From contig CAJUPX010000005.1 of assembly GCA_910588685.1 (NCBI GenBank), forward strand, positions 1-64,000: a stretch of 64,000 bases of DNA, written 5' to 3'. Origin of the DNA: an uncultured Christensenellaceae bacterium (GTDB taxonomy: Bacteria; Bacillota; Clostridia; Christensenellales; Borkfalkiaceae). The notes beneath the pieces are model-generated. The model saw only the letters and a program-made list of their open reading frames with translations. It was not told the DNA's origin and did not search any database. Below, in pieces: positions 10,301 to 18,936 of the stretch. Position 1 is the stretch's first letter, and each line of letters begins with the position of its first letter. Made by a program: the position numbers and the translations under genes.

Positions 10301-12926
10301 CGTTATGAGATCTATCATAAACGGTTATGGTGTATGCACCGTAATAACCATTTTCATAACTCAGCACGGGCAGCTCGTCACCCCATACAAACGCTTCGCT
10401 TATATTGCGTCCGTCAATAGAAATCATAACAAAGTTGTCCATGTTATCTGATAGCGAACGGACAGCGAATTCGACATAACGCATTGCGCCAGTGTTACTA
10501 TCAATAAAGTTTTGATTAAAGTCTATGGTTTCTTTACGGGCATCTCCATAAGCGACATCCGCATAAAGTTCAGGTTGCTGCAAATCGATATATATCAGAT
10601 ACTGCTCAACATTGCCGCAAAGGTCGCTTTCGGTAATCAGGTACCAACCTTGCTCGGTAATAAAGTCTTTAAGCTGCACACCGTATTCAAGAGGTTTGGT
10701 AACGTCCTCTCGTAAAGAGATACCATCGGATATAAATTGTATTGTGGCCGTAGACTTATTACCGTCTATATAATTTTTGGGAACGGCAAAGCTGTAACCA
10801 AACTGCGCCAACATAAATTGCATGCTCGAATAATCCGATAATAACTGCGGAAGCTCGACAATTTGCTCCGTAAGAGCATCCGGGCGAGTAACGCCATCTG
10901 CATCTGTAGGGTTATTCAGAACGGCGCCGTTCTTCCCCATCACCTTTCTATCTCCGATATTTTTGCGAGCGTATTTATCTATTACAGAGTTAAGCTCAGT
11001 AATGTCCGTATATATTTGTCTCGTGTTTTCATTTGTGGCCGTAACGTAGTTCCAGGAACTGCCACCATCTAAAATAATTACTCTGCACTCCCACTCTTTT
11101 GCCGTTGTAAAGCTCAGCGCTGAAGAATAATCAGAGAACGTATAAGAGCCGTAACAGTTCGTATAGTATTTTTGAGATAACGTTACAACGTAATACGCCG
11201 GAATGAAGTAAGAATTACGTATATTGTCCGAGTTTCCAAAACTTTCCCTGTACACGTGGTTAACTGTTATCCAATTTGAAGCATTACCGCAAATATCTAT
11301 TGCCCGTACATTCCATACACCATTTGCGGACTCACTACCGCCGAGCGTGACGGAACCACCATCATAGCGCTGAATATCACCTGCATCAAGGCGATATTCC
11401 CAGTATGCAACCTCGCTGTATTTATCTTGAGCAGTTAAGGTAAACGCTTTATTTGTATAGCTTTCATAACTACCGATAACCGGTGCAGTTTTATCTATCG
11501 TGAACGTGTACGTCGAACTGTTCCCCGCTTTATCAGTAAGCACGATAGAGTGCTCACCCTCTGCGGAAATCGTCTTTCCTGCAGTGTAGCTTGCGCCGTC
11601 AAGCGTTGTCGTGCATCCGTTCTCCGTCCAATTAAAAGAAACGTTCCCGTTCGTATAGCCACCATCAGTGACACCTATCAAAGTGCCCTCTGGCGCCTGT
11701 CTATCTATTGTGAACGAGTACGTCGAGCTGTTCCCGGCTTTATCGGTAAGCACAATAGTATGCTCACCCTCTGCGGAAATCGTTTTACCCGCCGTATAGC
11801 TTGAGCCATCAAGCGTTGCTGTGCATCCATTCTCCGTCCAGTTAAAAGAAACGTTCCCATTCGTGTAACCGCCATTGGTAACACCCGTTAGCGTTCCAGT
11901 TGGCGGTGTCTTATCAATGGTAAAATGAAAAACGGCTGTTTCGGCATATGCATTGCGCACTTCTATCCTGTAATTTCCCTCTACTATAAACGTAGTGCCA
12001 GAATTAAACGAAGTTCCAGCAGACGAAGGCGTACTATTATTGTTTCTGCTATAATAGCCCCTAGCCGCATATCCAGAATATGTAACAGTTACACTGCTAT
12101 TCGTTACACCGTTATCTTCAATATTTGCAAAAATTTCATTTACAACGTCTCTTATACAAATAACCGTTACAGAAGAAGGAACGGCATTCTTTCCTTTTTC
12201 GATATTATCCCAATCTGCTTTAGTACCATCATAAGTAATTACTAAACCTGAGCAGTTCGCAAAGGCTTCATTTCCTATACTCGTTAGACTGTTAGGCAAA
12301 GTTATTTCTTTTAATGATGTGCAACCATAAAAAGCTTTGCCTTCCATTTTTATTAAATTCTTGGAAATTGTTATATTCTTAAGCGTTTTACACCCTGCAA
12401 ATACCCAGGAGCCAAATTCAGTAACGCTATCCGGTATAGTGATATTTTCTAACGATGTACAATCTTCAAACGCACAGAAATCTATTTTCTTAACACCACT
12501 AGGTATTGTTACATCAGTAAGACTAACGCAGTCTCTAAAAGCCCACGGAGAAACGTCTGCTGAATTTGACCAAACCGCACTTTTTAGCGCTGTACTTTGA
12601 TAAAACGCGTCCCTATCAACTCTGATTATACTATTAGGTAGAGTCACACTTGTAAGGAATTTTGTATGTTTTCCATCGTGAGTTACCCACATCTCTTTAA
12701 CAGGTTTATTGTTATAAGTACTTGGAATAACTAAATCCCCTGCCGCATCTCTATTATTTATGTACACCCTTACATAATCCGAGTATTCATAGAATTTTAA
12801 ATCGCTTTGGCTCGCTGCTTGCGCAGTAGAAGCCTCGGGCATAATCAAAAAACCCGCTACGCTTACGGCAAGTACCGCTATTAGCGCTAACAAAAAGCCT
12901 ATAATGCTGTGTTTAATTTTTCTCAT
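7383..12926 (-). CDS. Giant LRR/Ig-like surface adhesin of the conjugation module
   Basis: The 1847-residue protein has a Sec signal peptide (about residues 1-38, ending AQAAS), a BspA-type LRR domain (about 42-240), then a very long row of Ig-like/bacterial Big-type modules. These carry the recurring signature TVTDxxGNxxxxTFxIDKTAP and include two near-identical 70-residue units at about residues 340-478. A C-terminal membrane segment (about 1813-1840) ends in FKRKIY, so the protein is membrane-anchored; no LPXTG motif is present. The gene sits between virD4 (3-base gap) and virB2, and its AAGGAGA site overlaps the virD4 end, so it belongs to the transfer operon. A role in contact with recipient cells or mating-pair stability is inference. 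The LRR part is an exact copy of that in the nearby lipoprotein. Confidence 0.85.
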   Translation of the reverse strand: MRKIKHSIIGFLLALIAVLAVSVAGFLIMPEASTAQAASQSDLKFYEYSDYVRVYINNRDAAGDLVIPSTYNNKPVKEMWVTHDGKHTKFLTSVTLPNSIIRVDRDAFYQSTALKSAVWSNSADVSPWAFRDCVSLTDVTIPSGVKKIDFCAFEDCTSLENITIPDSVTEFGSWVFAGCKTLKNITISKNLIKMEGKAFYGCTSLKEITLPNSLTSIGNEAFANCSGLVITYDGTKADWDNIEKGKNAVPSSVTVICIRDVVNEIFANIEDNGVTNSSVTVTYSGYAARGYYSRNNNSTPSSAGTSFNSGTTFIVEGNYRIEVRNAYAETAVFHFTIDKTPPTGTLTGVTNGGYTNGNVSFNWTENGCTATLDGSSYTAGKTISAEGEHTIVLTDKAGNSSTYSFTIDRQAPEGTLIGVTDGGYTNGNVSFNWTENGCTTTLDGASYTAGKTISAEGEHSIVLTDKAGNSSTYTFTIDKTAPVIGSYESYTNKAFTLTAQDKYSEVAYWEYRLDAGDIQRYDGGSVTLGGSESANGVWNVRAIDICGNASNWITVNHVYRESFGNSDNIRNSYFIPAYYVVTLSQKYYTNCYGSYTFSDYSSALSFTTAKEWECRVIILDGGSSWNYVTATNENTRQIYTDITELNSVIDKYARKNIGDRKVMGKNGAVLNNPTDADGVTRPDALTEQIVELPQLLSDYSSMQFMLAQFGYSFAVPKNYIDGNKSTATIQFISDGISLREDVTKPLEYGVQLKDFITEQGWYLITESDLCGNVEQYLIYIDLQQPELYADVAYGDARKETIDFNQNFIDSNTGAMRYVEFAVRSLSDNMDNFVMISIDGRNISEAFVWGDELPVLSYENGYYGAYTITVYDRSHNALSFVVYIAGAEPSLKNTSLTSETACTFTIQINDSYNEITDVKFFKILFDGTEERIWTDSYDTEVCAQNLVYKMSVGGKYVFEFTDLYGRTVRTNPIFYMNGLPSATLRGVKDGGLTKNDVSILYDTNATLELFIYRDGQWVNAELYEFSQGIAGNTVSITAGADTTAMYKALLYVTADRNLFTEYTFEIDGILPFVELKTENGDVAVPGTVTTQSFCVTWSESGYTAYYRKQGAISDMKYVRDTYITAPGTYVFTFYDAARNELTISMTLDNVVSYTLDGNYIMLDDGSYITRSSFTFTMSEPWSVFDVETSNGLTMVNGQKLDTDGVYRISVKDMYGNALALTLIIDKMPPVPVIKTGDGETLSAGAKTTKSFYVVCEEEGVNVSFVAGAGNYIAYDGSLIDDAGTYSFRLTDIVGNVATITITIDREIKYRVDGTYVVRDDIYHSRLWLQVIALEETSIFEVVSEDGTLIDTTKRITVEGLYYVVISDIAGNSAELTLLIDKTAPTARFETESGQALNDGATTNEPFRIICEEQDSKITYSFNGGASVKYADELLSESGTYVFTVTDFLGTSAELRINVDTGVKLTVNGTYVIDDAGKYISKNWLSVTLGEDMQSFYIQAQDGSTLEADSRITAEGEYTVYAKDESGNERELVLVIDKTAPIITLDGVTENGATNELVTVKFKDYSLIYYRYNNGDKIATYDGVRFDAEGSYNIIALDLVGNSVNVSFVIDKHVDVTPSIAFVDDQFITGAVSFTFGESVTATLNHDGNENLYTRGEIVALGDYALTVTDEVGNVKTFNWSILPEKARNYSINVPDGFTVSIELNGQVVDAVIDGDMLSLTENGNYKLSFVNANSNWQLELCVDNVAPSVQFENTRKSVIISQPNKENMTYTLYYNGAQTTFNLKNSVELTKVGNYRLVCVDEVGNITEYIFELNYLSDISIALICVVSALVVVGIVTLVVFRFKRKIY
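10020..10042. repeat. 10-bp repeat pair inside the adhesin gene
   Basis: TGTACGTACA at 10020-10029 and CGTCCGTACA at 10033-10042, a 13-base step, here within coding sequence where it encodes part of YGRTVRTNP. Confidence 0.7.
11492..11911. repeat. Tandem 210-bp repeat within the adhesin gene
   Basis: Two units, 11492-11701 and 11702-11911, each encode one 70-residue Ig-like module with few differences between them. Close similarity indicates recent tandem duplication and allows length variation by recombination. Confidence 0.8.
12230..12803. repeat. 574-bp exact duplication, copy 2 (LRR domain)
   Basis: The partner of 1781-2354, encoding the LRR domain of the adhesin. The flanking sequence before 12230 is still related (encoding WDNIEKGKNAVPSSVTV versus WDAITKGDNAVPSSVTV) but diverged, which suggests an older homology that was recently homogenised over the core. 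Confidence 0.9.
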
Positions 12927-12929
12927 ATA

Positions 12930-15173
12930 TTAAGTCTCCTTTGCAGAAAAATTTATACTGTGTTTAATAAAGCTGATAATCTTCTCTATCTGCATTGCCA
13001 GGAAGATATTACCGCCAAGCGTAGCAGCTTCTGCAAGTTCGTCAAGCACCTTAATCTTGCTTGAAATGTCTGCCCCACTAAGCCGAATAAAATCGTCTTC
13101 ATTAATTTTGCCTTTCAGTTTCCCGAGTTCCTCGGAAATCTGCTCAGCCGCCAATTCTGACGCCGTTTTTCTTTTCGTGTTCTTCTCCGTATCGTTCGGC
13201 TGAATTTCTATAGGATTTTCAGTGTCTGGCACTTCTTCAGCATCGCCGTCCTCATCTTCAAGATTATGATGCAGGAAGATAAGCTTTGTGATATCGTAAC
13301 GATTAGCCTGTTCATCAAAAATCATAAACGCTTTCTCCGGCGGTCTTGCTTCACCTTCAATACCAAAAATATCAAACGCTTTAAAGCACGGCGTAGTGTG
13401 GCTCATAATGGGGTTTACACCGGATGCGATGACAACTGCATTACCGAATACACCGTCAGCCGGATTATTCAAATTCGCAAGCTCGTGCGGATAAATGAGC
13501 GGAACGCTCTGCGCCGACGTATTAACGCCCGTATCCTTATTCTCGCTATAGCTCACGGACTTAACTTTGTGCTTTCCGCAAGCTTCGGAAATCTCCCCAC
13601 GGGTTTTCTCATCGTTGGTACCCAAAAAGATTTTAACGTTGCAGTTGTTTTTAATTGTGGATGCAGGTTGCTCTCCGTAAACCTTGTTAAGCTGCGCATA
13701 GTCTTGTAATACCGGTATCATAAATACCCCAAGACTTCGAGCTATTTTAACTATGTTATCAAAGTTCTTTATGGGCGGCAGTGAGCCGAATTCATCCATA
13801 AGGAAGTAACAATGACGTTTTAAACGCTTATCAGGCGTTTCTCTTAATTCGCTGTTCTTTTCCCCTTTTTCGTCAAGCGCTTTATAGAGCTGCAACAGCA
13901 TCAGAGAAACAAGTCCGTGTCTACCCTCTTTCATATCGGGTATTTTTACAAACAGAGCGTTCGGCTGCTCGTCCCACTCACTGAACTCGATTTCGTTTCC
14001 GCTCGTTAACTGTGCAACGCCGCCATCTGCCATCCAGTGCAAATATTGGTTGACCGAGCCGAGATACGAAGACAACGTTCGGTCCTCACTTACGAGCACT
14101 GTGCTTGCCATACCTTTTGCACGTGAAGTCTCGTCCGCACATTCATCGATGTACTCTTTTAAGACTTCACATTCTCCACGGGCATACTCAGTGAGATTCC
14201 ACCAAAGGTTATAGATATTGAACTTTTCCTTTGGCATATATCCGTCTCGGACGTCTTCCCACATTCTGAGCGCCATCGCAAAAAGTAAATCCCTCGCGCC
14301 TTGCTGCCACGATTTGTCCTGCGCCGCTTCAACAGGACACATACAATAAATAAGGTCTTGCAATTCCTGATAGATTTCATCGTTCAGCCGAACGGTGAAT
14401 TCCCTTTTACTTTTTTCAGCTTCTGCATACGTGGGATAAATCAGTCCGCCCCACATATATTTGTTTTTTACTTGTGTTATCTCTTCTGAAATACGTGCAG
14501 TCTTTTTAAAAACGTCGTTAAACGGGTTCCAAAGCGTCGAATGATATGTATCCGTTAAATCGATTATGTAAACGTTATAGCCGCTATTCTTAAGAGAATT
14601 TGCGTGTCTCCCGTACAGCTCGCCTTTAGGATCTGTGATTACCATACAAGGCTTTGTTGACGTGCGAGACAATATCTCAATAGACGGTTCAATGTACGTA
14701 GTAGTTTTACCTGTACCCGTGGTAGCGATAACCATCGTGTGAATGGGATTCAGTAGAACTACGTTCATATCGTTTCGCTGCCGCTCAGCCATTATGAGCA
14801 GTCCGTCCTTTACGTTCTGCAAGTTCGAGAACTCCGTTACGGTAAATCCTTCATTACGAACGATTTCCCGCTCGCTCATAAAGTGTGAGTCTTCAAGGTC
14901 TTTATTTATCTTGAGTACTCGCCATGAGCCGAGAGTTCGGATCTCGAAGAGAACGAAAACGGTTATTGCCGCCAGTGCTATCGCCCATAAACCGTATAAA
15001 AGACCGTTACTCCACACTGATGCAAAGCTTGCGTGTGTAAACACCATTATTAGCAGAGCAAAAATCAATAACGGCAAAACGATTAGCGCAACGGCTAAAC
15101 CAACGCCGGTTAGAATTTTAAATTTTAAGCTGCGTTTCTTCCAACGCTTAAAAACGTCTTTACTTTTTTTCAT
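12930..15173 (-). CDS. virD4: VirD4/TraG-like type IV coupling protein
   Basis: The 747-residue protein has two N-terminal transmembrane segments (about residues 22-46 and 58-80), Walker A TTGTGKTT at about 151-158, the VITDPKGELY box typical of VirD4/TraG, and Walker B CYFLMDEFGSLPP at about 455-467. It recruits the relaxase-DNA complex to the T4SS channel at the membrane. Its start overlaps the preceding small gene's end, forming a tight translation-coupled run down from the relaxase. The C-terminal 120 residues are charged and probably bind substrate. Length is usual for the family. Confidence 0.95.
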   Translation of the reverse strand: MKKSKDVFKRWKKRSLKFKILTGVGLAVALIVLPLLIFALLIMVFTHASFASVWSNGLLYGLWAIALAAITVFVLFEIRTLGSWRVLKINKDLEDSHFMSEREIVRNEGFTVTEFSNLQNVKDGLLIMAERQRNDMNVVLLNPIHTMVIATTGTGKTTTYIEPSIEILSRTSTKPCMVITDPKGELYGRHANSLKNSGYNVYIIDLTDTYHSTLWNPFNDVFKKTARISEEITQVKNKYMWGGLIYPTYAEAEKSKREFTVRLNDEIYQELQDLIYCMCPVEAAQDKSWQQGARDLLFAMALRMWEDVRDGYMPKEKFNIYNLWWNLTEYARGECEVLKEYIDECADETSRAKGMASTVLVSEDRTLSSYLGSVNQYLHWMADGGVAQLTSGNEIEFSEWDEQPNALFVKIPDMKEGRHGLVSLMLLQLYKALDEKGEKNSELRETPDKRLKRHCYFLMDEFGSLPPIKNFDNIVKIARSLGVFMIPVLQDYAQLNKVYGEQPASTIKNNCNVKIFLGTNDEKTRGEISEACGKHKVKSVSYSENKDTGVNTSAQSVPLIYPHELANLNNPADGVFGNAVVIASGVNPIMSHTTPCFKAFDIFGIEGEARPPEKAFMIFDEQANRYDITKLIFLHHNLEDEDGDAEEVPDTENPIEIQPNDTEKNTKRKTASELAAEQISEELGKLKGKINEDDFIRLSGADISSKIKVLDELAEAATLGGNIFLAMQIEKIISFIKHSINFSAKET

Positions 15174-15457
15174 GCAAATTCTCCGTAAGGAAGTAATTTT
15201 ATCCCCCCATTTTCAAGTAATTCAACGTAAGCAACCGTCAATAATTGAAAATTTATATAACCAACCGGATTAATTATTCCTTTAGGTATTCTCGGCGCAT
15301 CGCTTCCGTAGTATTTAAAAATATTAAATTGAACCCAGCCTATCCGATAATCGATTACGTGTTCTGAACCTTCGTAATAATCAACTTCATCAAATTTATC
15401 CGTTCCGAAAAGCTTTCGGGCAAATTTATCTGCGAGAGCCTTTGTAATTCTTTTCAT
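15170..15457 (-). CDS. Small unknown protein before virD4
   Basis: A 95-residue protein of unknown function. The ATG at 15457 overlaps the upstream stop (TGATG), with a GGGGGAAGAG site; an in-frame GTG one codon earlier is the alternative start. It shares an N-terminal pattern (KRITKALADKFARKLFG) and a VQFNIF segment with the 155-residue protein at 31281-31748 (KKVTKKLAKEIATKFFG and VQLNVF), so the two are probably paralogues. No membrane segment is seen. Confidence 0.7.
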   Translation of the reverse strand: MKRITKALADKFARKLFGTDKFDEVDYYEGSEHVIDYRIGWVQFNIFKYYGSDAPRIPKGIINPVGYINFQLLTVAYVELLENGGIKLLPYGEFA

Positions 15458-15783
15458 CACTCTTCCCCCTTCAACACTATCCCGAAAATATCAGAATACA
15501 CGCTACTAACGAATGTGCGCGGCGTATGCTGCGTTTCGCTCTGCTCAAACATCTTTATAGCCCATTCTCCGTGCGTCTTTATAGCAAGTTCTTTGGCTTT
15601 CTGAATACGGTCTGCGTACTCGATATATTTTTCCCTCGAAATAGCTCCGCTGTTACGAAGCAACTCGTTTTCGAGTTGTGCCTTTGCGCAGATCTCTATT
15701 GTGTACCTAAACAAAGCATAACAGCTATCTGGGCTTTCGATAGTAGCCAAATCACATTCAAATTTGCTTAATAATTCTTTCAT
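15457..15783 (-). CDS. Small unknown helical protein
   Basis: A 108-residue, mostly helical and charged protein without a recognisable domain. AGGAAGAAGG lies upstream of the ATG, and both ends overlap the neighbouring genes by a few bases, so it is translated as part of the relaxase-to-virD4 operon. A transfer accessory role is inferred from context only. Confidence 0.7.
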   Translation of the reverse strand: MKELLSKFECDLATIESPDSCYALFRYTIEICAKAQLENELLRNSGAISREKYIEYADRIQKAKELAIKTHGEWAIKMFEQSETQHTPRTFVSSVYSDIFGIVLKGEE

Positions 15784-16217
15784 CCTTCTTCCTCTTCATC
15801 TAAATCTATTTCGGATGCAGTACGATAATTTTCGCGGCCTACTTTGTCACGGAAATAATTATAGTTACTTTTAATACGGTTAAGCAGTACGCTTGTACCG
15901 CAAGAACAGGGTTGTTTAAACAAACACTCATCTGAAGAACGAAAATCATAATTTAAGTGCGGATATGTAATAATTTTTATTGCACAACAAGCGCTATCAC
16001 AATTCGATACTTCATAAGCATAATCTATTGCCCTGCCCTCTATTTTTTCTACAAGGTCATTGCTCAATTCTTTACGGGTTATCATTCTGATAAAACCGTG
16101 AAATTCTACTTTTTGAATATCGATGTCGTTTTCAAATATTCGTGTAACAACATTTTCCACTTTGCAGGAATATATTGCAAAATAATATTCTTTCGGTCTT
16201 TGTTCAGTATTTTTCAT
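15780..16217 (-). CDS. Unknown cysteine-containing protein of the transfer operon
   Basis: The 145-residue protein has no signal peptide or membrane segment. It contains clustered cysteines (NCDSACCAI at about residue 72 and CLFKQPCSCG at about 98) that could bind a metal, and an acidic C terminus ending DLDEEEEG. The start is set by GAAGGAG, with a four-base overlap with the upstream gene. I do not recognise a family. Confidence 0.7.
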   Translation of the reverse strand: MKNTEQRPKEYYFAIYSCKVENVVTRIFENDIDIQKVEFHGFIRMITRKELSNDLVEKIEGRAIDYAYEVSNCDSACCAIKIITYPHLNYDFRSSDECLFKQPCSCGTSVLLNRIKSNYNYFRDKVGRENYRTASEIDLDEEEEG

Positions 16218-16636
16218 TGCTTTTCTCCTTCTTTACTTTTCTCGCACGGCTCCGTAAAAGAACAAAATGATTTATCATATATGAACCAGTCCCCAACGTT
16301 AACCGCATCATAGCATTCTTCTGTAACGTATATTTGCTTTTCGTGGTTTCCCTCATCCTTAGTCCGTTGAACCGTTAGCCGCCATCGTTTAGGATAATGA
16401 TAAGTCCAGATTGTTGTCACCGGCACGGCAACCGTACCGTTATAAATGAGCGTGATAACCGGTCTTTGCTCGTAATGCTCTTCTAAAAATTCTTTCTTTA
16501 TTATCTCGCCTTCGAAATAGTCATCCTTGTTGCAGCTTATGACAGCCAGAGAAAAGACAAGTACCCCGGCAGCTAAAGTAAAAACCACCGCAAGCATCGG
16601 TAAAATAATTAAAACCAGTTTAATTGCTTTTTTCAT
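16214..16636 (-). CDS. Unknown single-pass membrane or secreted protein
   Basis: A 140-residue protein starting MKKAIKLVLIILPMLAVVF with one N-terminal hydrophobic segment, then a beta-rich extracytoplasmic domain. I chose the ATG at 16636, which has GAGGTAAG directly upstream and lies seven bases beyond the relaxase stop. A start 45 bases earlier would overlap the relaxase and place charged residues before the signal. Function is unknown; the location suggests an envelope-facing transfer component. Confidence 0.7.
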   Translation of the reverse strand: MKKAIKLVLIILPMLAVVFTLAAGVLVFSLAVISCNKDDYFEGEIIKKEFLEEHYEQRPVITLIYNGTVAVPVTTIWTYHYPKRWRLTVQRTKDEGNHEKQIYVTEECYDAVNVGDWFIYDKSFCSFTEPCEKSKEGEKQ

Positions 16637-16643
16637 TCTTACC

Positions 16644-17984
16644 TCATCCGGCAACCGAGCCTTGCGAATTTTCGTATGCAATATCTCTTTCGTGCTGTTG
16701 AACTGTTTTCAGGAAGTTAGCACGTTCCAGACAACACATAGCGCCTATAGCGCGCTGCGTCTCACGCAGTAAGTCTTTGCGATATCTTCTATGCTGCTTT
16801 GCTCTTATTTTCCTGTGCAGGTCGTTTACGCGCATTACACGGCGGTTTTCGTGCATCTCAGAGTGCCGTATATCTTTGCACATACTCAGCACGACGTTGC
16901 CGAGCCTCGCCTTGTAATCGTTATGTAAGCGCTCAAAATAGTCAACGTTGCGCATATCGATAAGGCTCAGCGGTATTGATTTGTTGCGCATTGGACCATC
17001 GTCCATCGCCGCGGCAATGTCCGCCGCCGTCATCCTCTTGCCGTTGACGTAACCGAGCCTACCGTCAGCTGAAAGCTGCTTGACTTCGTTTTCAACGCGG
17101 GCAAGCTCTTTCAGCATCTGACCGTGAGCTTCAAAAGCCCGGGCATCAGAACGAATAAGCAATTCGGCGATATTATCTATATTCGGGCGCAGTTTCTCCA
17201 TTCCCTGGGCGTTGTACTGTAAACGTCCGGCTGCGGGAAGCTTCGCAATAAGCTTATTTAACTCAAAGTTAAGCATAAGCGATGCGGTGCTTGCTCTGCT
17301 GTCGATGAACCCGGTGCGAGCTCTGGTCTCACGAAGACGATTCAACTCGGTAATAGCCTTATCACGCGCCGTGTAGTATTCTGCGCCGTGCTCTGACAAA
17401 TGCATATTCGCAGAGACAAGGTAATTATCGATAGCCACCGACGAAATTTTACCCCTACGGGTAAAACCGAGATTACCGCTCTTATCAAGGCGCAAAGGCT
17501 CTTTTTCAAAGAACGCAAAGTGTATGTGCCGGTGGTCCGTATCTTCGTGCAGAGAACAGTACAGCTCGATATTCGATTTTTTAAACCCAGCACGTTCCAG
17601 GAACGAGCCGAACGTTTGGCGCATAAACTTCACGCAATTCTCCTGGTTGGTAAAACCGCGTGAAGTTTCGTCATCGAAGGAAATGAACCCGTGCCAGATT
17701 GTGCTTTCCGTGTCCTTCAAGCGAGCTTTAAGCTCGTTTTTCTTTTCTTCATCGATGGCGCCATCCATATTGAAAAGCCCGGTATTCGTACCTTCACGGG
17801 TAAAGTAATGATCTGCATTAGCGTTTTTTGAAACCTTTTGCCCGTTCAAGGTATACGTGAAATAGTTATAATCAGCTGTAAGATTATAAAAATTTCTCTT
17901 GGCTATATAATCAGCGCGACGTTCCCCGGTATAACTCGCCGGCGGCGTTGCTGATGTATATCCGATGTTGAATATCGCTTTCAT
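16644..17984 (-). CDS. MobL-type relaxase
   Basis: This 446-residue protein has an N-terminal relaxase domain with the histidine triad HEDTDHRHIHF at about residues 144-154, followed by FFEKEPLR, as in MobL/MobP-class relaxases of Firmicutes. A tyrosine-rich N-terminal stretch (YNYFTYTLNG, about residues 39-48) is the likely source of the nicking Tyr. It should nick oriT and lead the strand through the T4SS. The start has AAAGGAGCAG upstream and overlaps the end of the RHH accessory gene. The C-terminal half is helical. A hairpin-rich oriT candidate lies just upstream of the RHH gene. Confidence 0.88.
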   Translation of the reverse strand: MKAIFNIGYTSATPPASYTGERRADYIAKRNFYNLTADYNYFTYTLNGQKVSKNANADHYFTREGTNTGLFNMDGAIDEEKKNELKARLKDTESTIWHGFISFDDETSRGFTNQENCVKFMRQTFGSFLERAGFKKSNIELYCSLHEDTDHRHIHFAFFEKEPLRLDKSGNLGFTRRGKISSVAIDNYLVSANMHLSEHGAEYYTARDKAITELNRLRETRARTGFIDSRASTASLMLNFELNKLIAKLPAAGRLQYNAQGMEKLRPNIDNIAELLIRSDARAFEAHGQMLKELARVENEVKQLSADGRLGYVNGKRMTAADIAAAMDDGPMRNKSIPLSLIDMRNVDYFERLHNDYKARLGNVVLSMCKDIRHSEMHENRRVMRVNDLHRKIRAKQHRRYRKDLLRETQRAIGAMCCLERANFLKTVQQHERDIAYENSQGSVAG

Positions 17985-18466
17985 TCAGATTTCTGCTCCT
18001 TTGCAAGTTTTCTGTTAAATCGTGCAATGAGATTATCTTTAATCTCAAGATATGCAGGCGGTAATTTAGCCATAATACCGCTATCGATAAGCTCACCGCT
18101 CACAGCTTCGCCGTTTATTTCCGCCAACTGGACGTTAAAAATCGATGCGACAAGAGCTTCGATAGAGTTCATCAGAATGAACATATCTTCTTGCATGATG
18201 CGCTGTTTTTCGAGCCTGGTCTCGATTTTATCAAGCCTTTTCCCTTCGGGAACTTCGGGGATTTCCCTTGCTTGAGTAAACAGTTTACGTTTCCCAAATT
18301 CAAGATAGATTTTTTCGACGCCTACACCGAGAGCGCAGTTTATTAACTCGTTCATCGACTCGTATTTACCCGTCTCAAACAGTTCATTCAGGCTTTTCAA
18401 AAGCTCTACGTCGTAAATTCGTACGTGGAATGAATTTTTGTGCTTTTTTTCCTTTATTTCTGCCAT
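17981..18466 (-). CDS. RHH-type relaxosome accessory protein (MobC-like)
   Basis: The 161-residue protein starts with a ribbon-helix-helix-like fold (NSFHVRIYDVELLKSLNEL then GKYESMNELINCALGVG, about residues 11-55), followed by a coiled region (about 75-105) and a helical C terminus. Such proteins bind oriT and help the relaxase. Four-base overlap with the relaxase gene and an AGGAGAG site support the start. It is one of two RHH proteins that could bind the 10-bp repeat sites, which are dense 450-700 bases upstream of it. Confidence 0.7.
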   Translation of the reverse strand: MAEIKEKKHKNSFHVRIYDVELLKSLNELFETGKYESMNELINCALGVGVEKIYLEFGKRKLFTQAREIPEVPEGKRLDKIETRLEKQRIMQEDMFILMNSIEALVASIFNVQLAEINGEAVSGELIDSGIMAKLPPAYLEIKDNLIARFNRKLAKEQKSE

Positions 18467-18484
18467 ATGTGCTCTCCTAAACTC

Positions 18485-18690
18485 GAAAATCGGTCTCCGA
18501 TTTGTCGATTTGCGTGGTGTGCCACCCGTGGCACAACCGCAAAACCGAAGTGTGCCACTTGTTATTACTTCGTAATAAAGGCTGAAAAAGCCGTCAAGTG
18601 TGCCACCTTCCTTATCCTGCTTGGTTTCCTAAGCTCGATTTTTTAAATCGTGCGCAACTCGGTAATGAAATTGCCGAGCGGCACGACTTA
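18485..18690. other. Hairpin-rich oriT candidate
   Basis: This non-coding stretch upstream of the RHH/relaxase pair is full of inverted repeats: TGTGCCAC CC GTGGCACA (18518-18535), AAGTG TGC CACTT (18548-18560), TTATTAC TTC GTAATAA (18562-18578), GGCT GAAAA AGCC (18580-18592), then CTCGG/CCGAG and CGGCA/TGCCG stems to about 18,690. The word TGTGCCAC recurs at 18518, 18551 and about 18599. Position and repeats fit an origin of transfer, but no nic site was recognised. Confidence 0.5.
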
Positions 18691-18913
18691 GTGCCGAGAT
18701 TTCTCCATGCAGTCTGCTTCCACTACTGCTCACGTTTGTTAGAACGGGCAGCGGTTGTGGCTGCGGACTGCCCCGGCATAAGACTGTTACCTGCAAAGAT
18801 CGGTTTGAAAAACGGCTCTGTGCATGTTCAGTCGTTGCCGGTGACTTTCCACTTCCTTTACCGCCACCGCACGTTTCCGGTCTGAAAGAACGGCTTGTGC
18901 GGATGCGGTAAAG

Positions 18914-18936
18914 TGTACGTACATTTTGTACGGACA
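18914..18936. repeat. 10-bp repeat site pair
   Basis: TGTACGTACA (18914-18923) and, overlapping the three-base spacer rule, TGTACGGACA (18927-18936); 13-base step. Confidence 0.85.
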
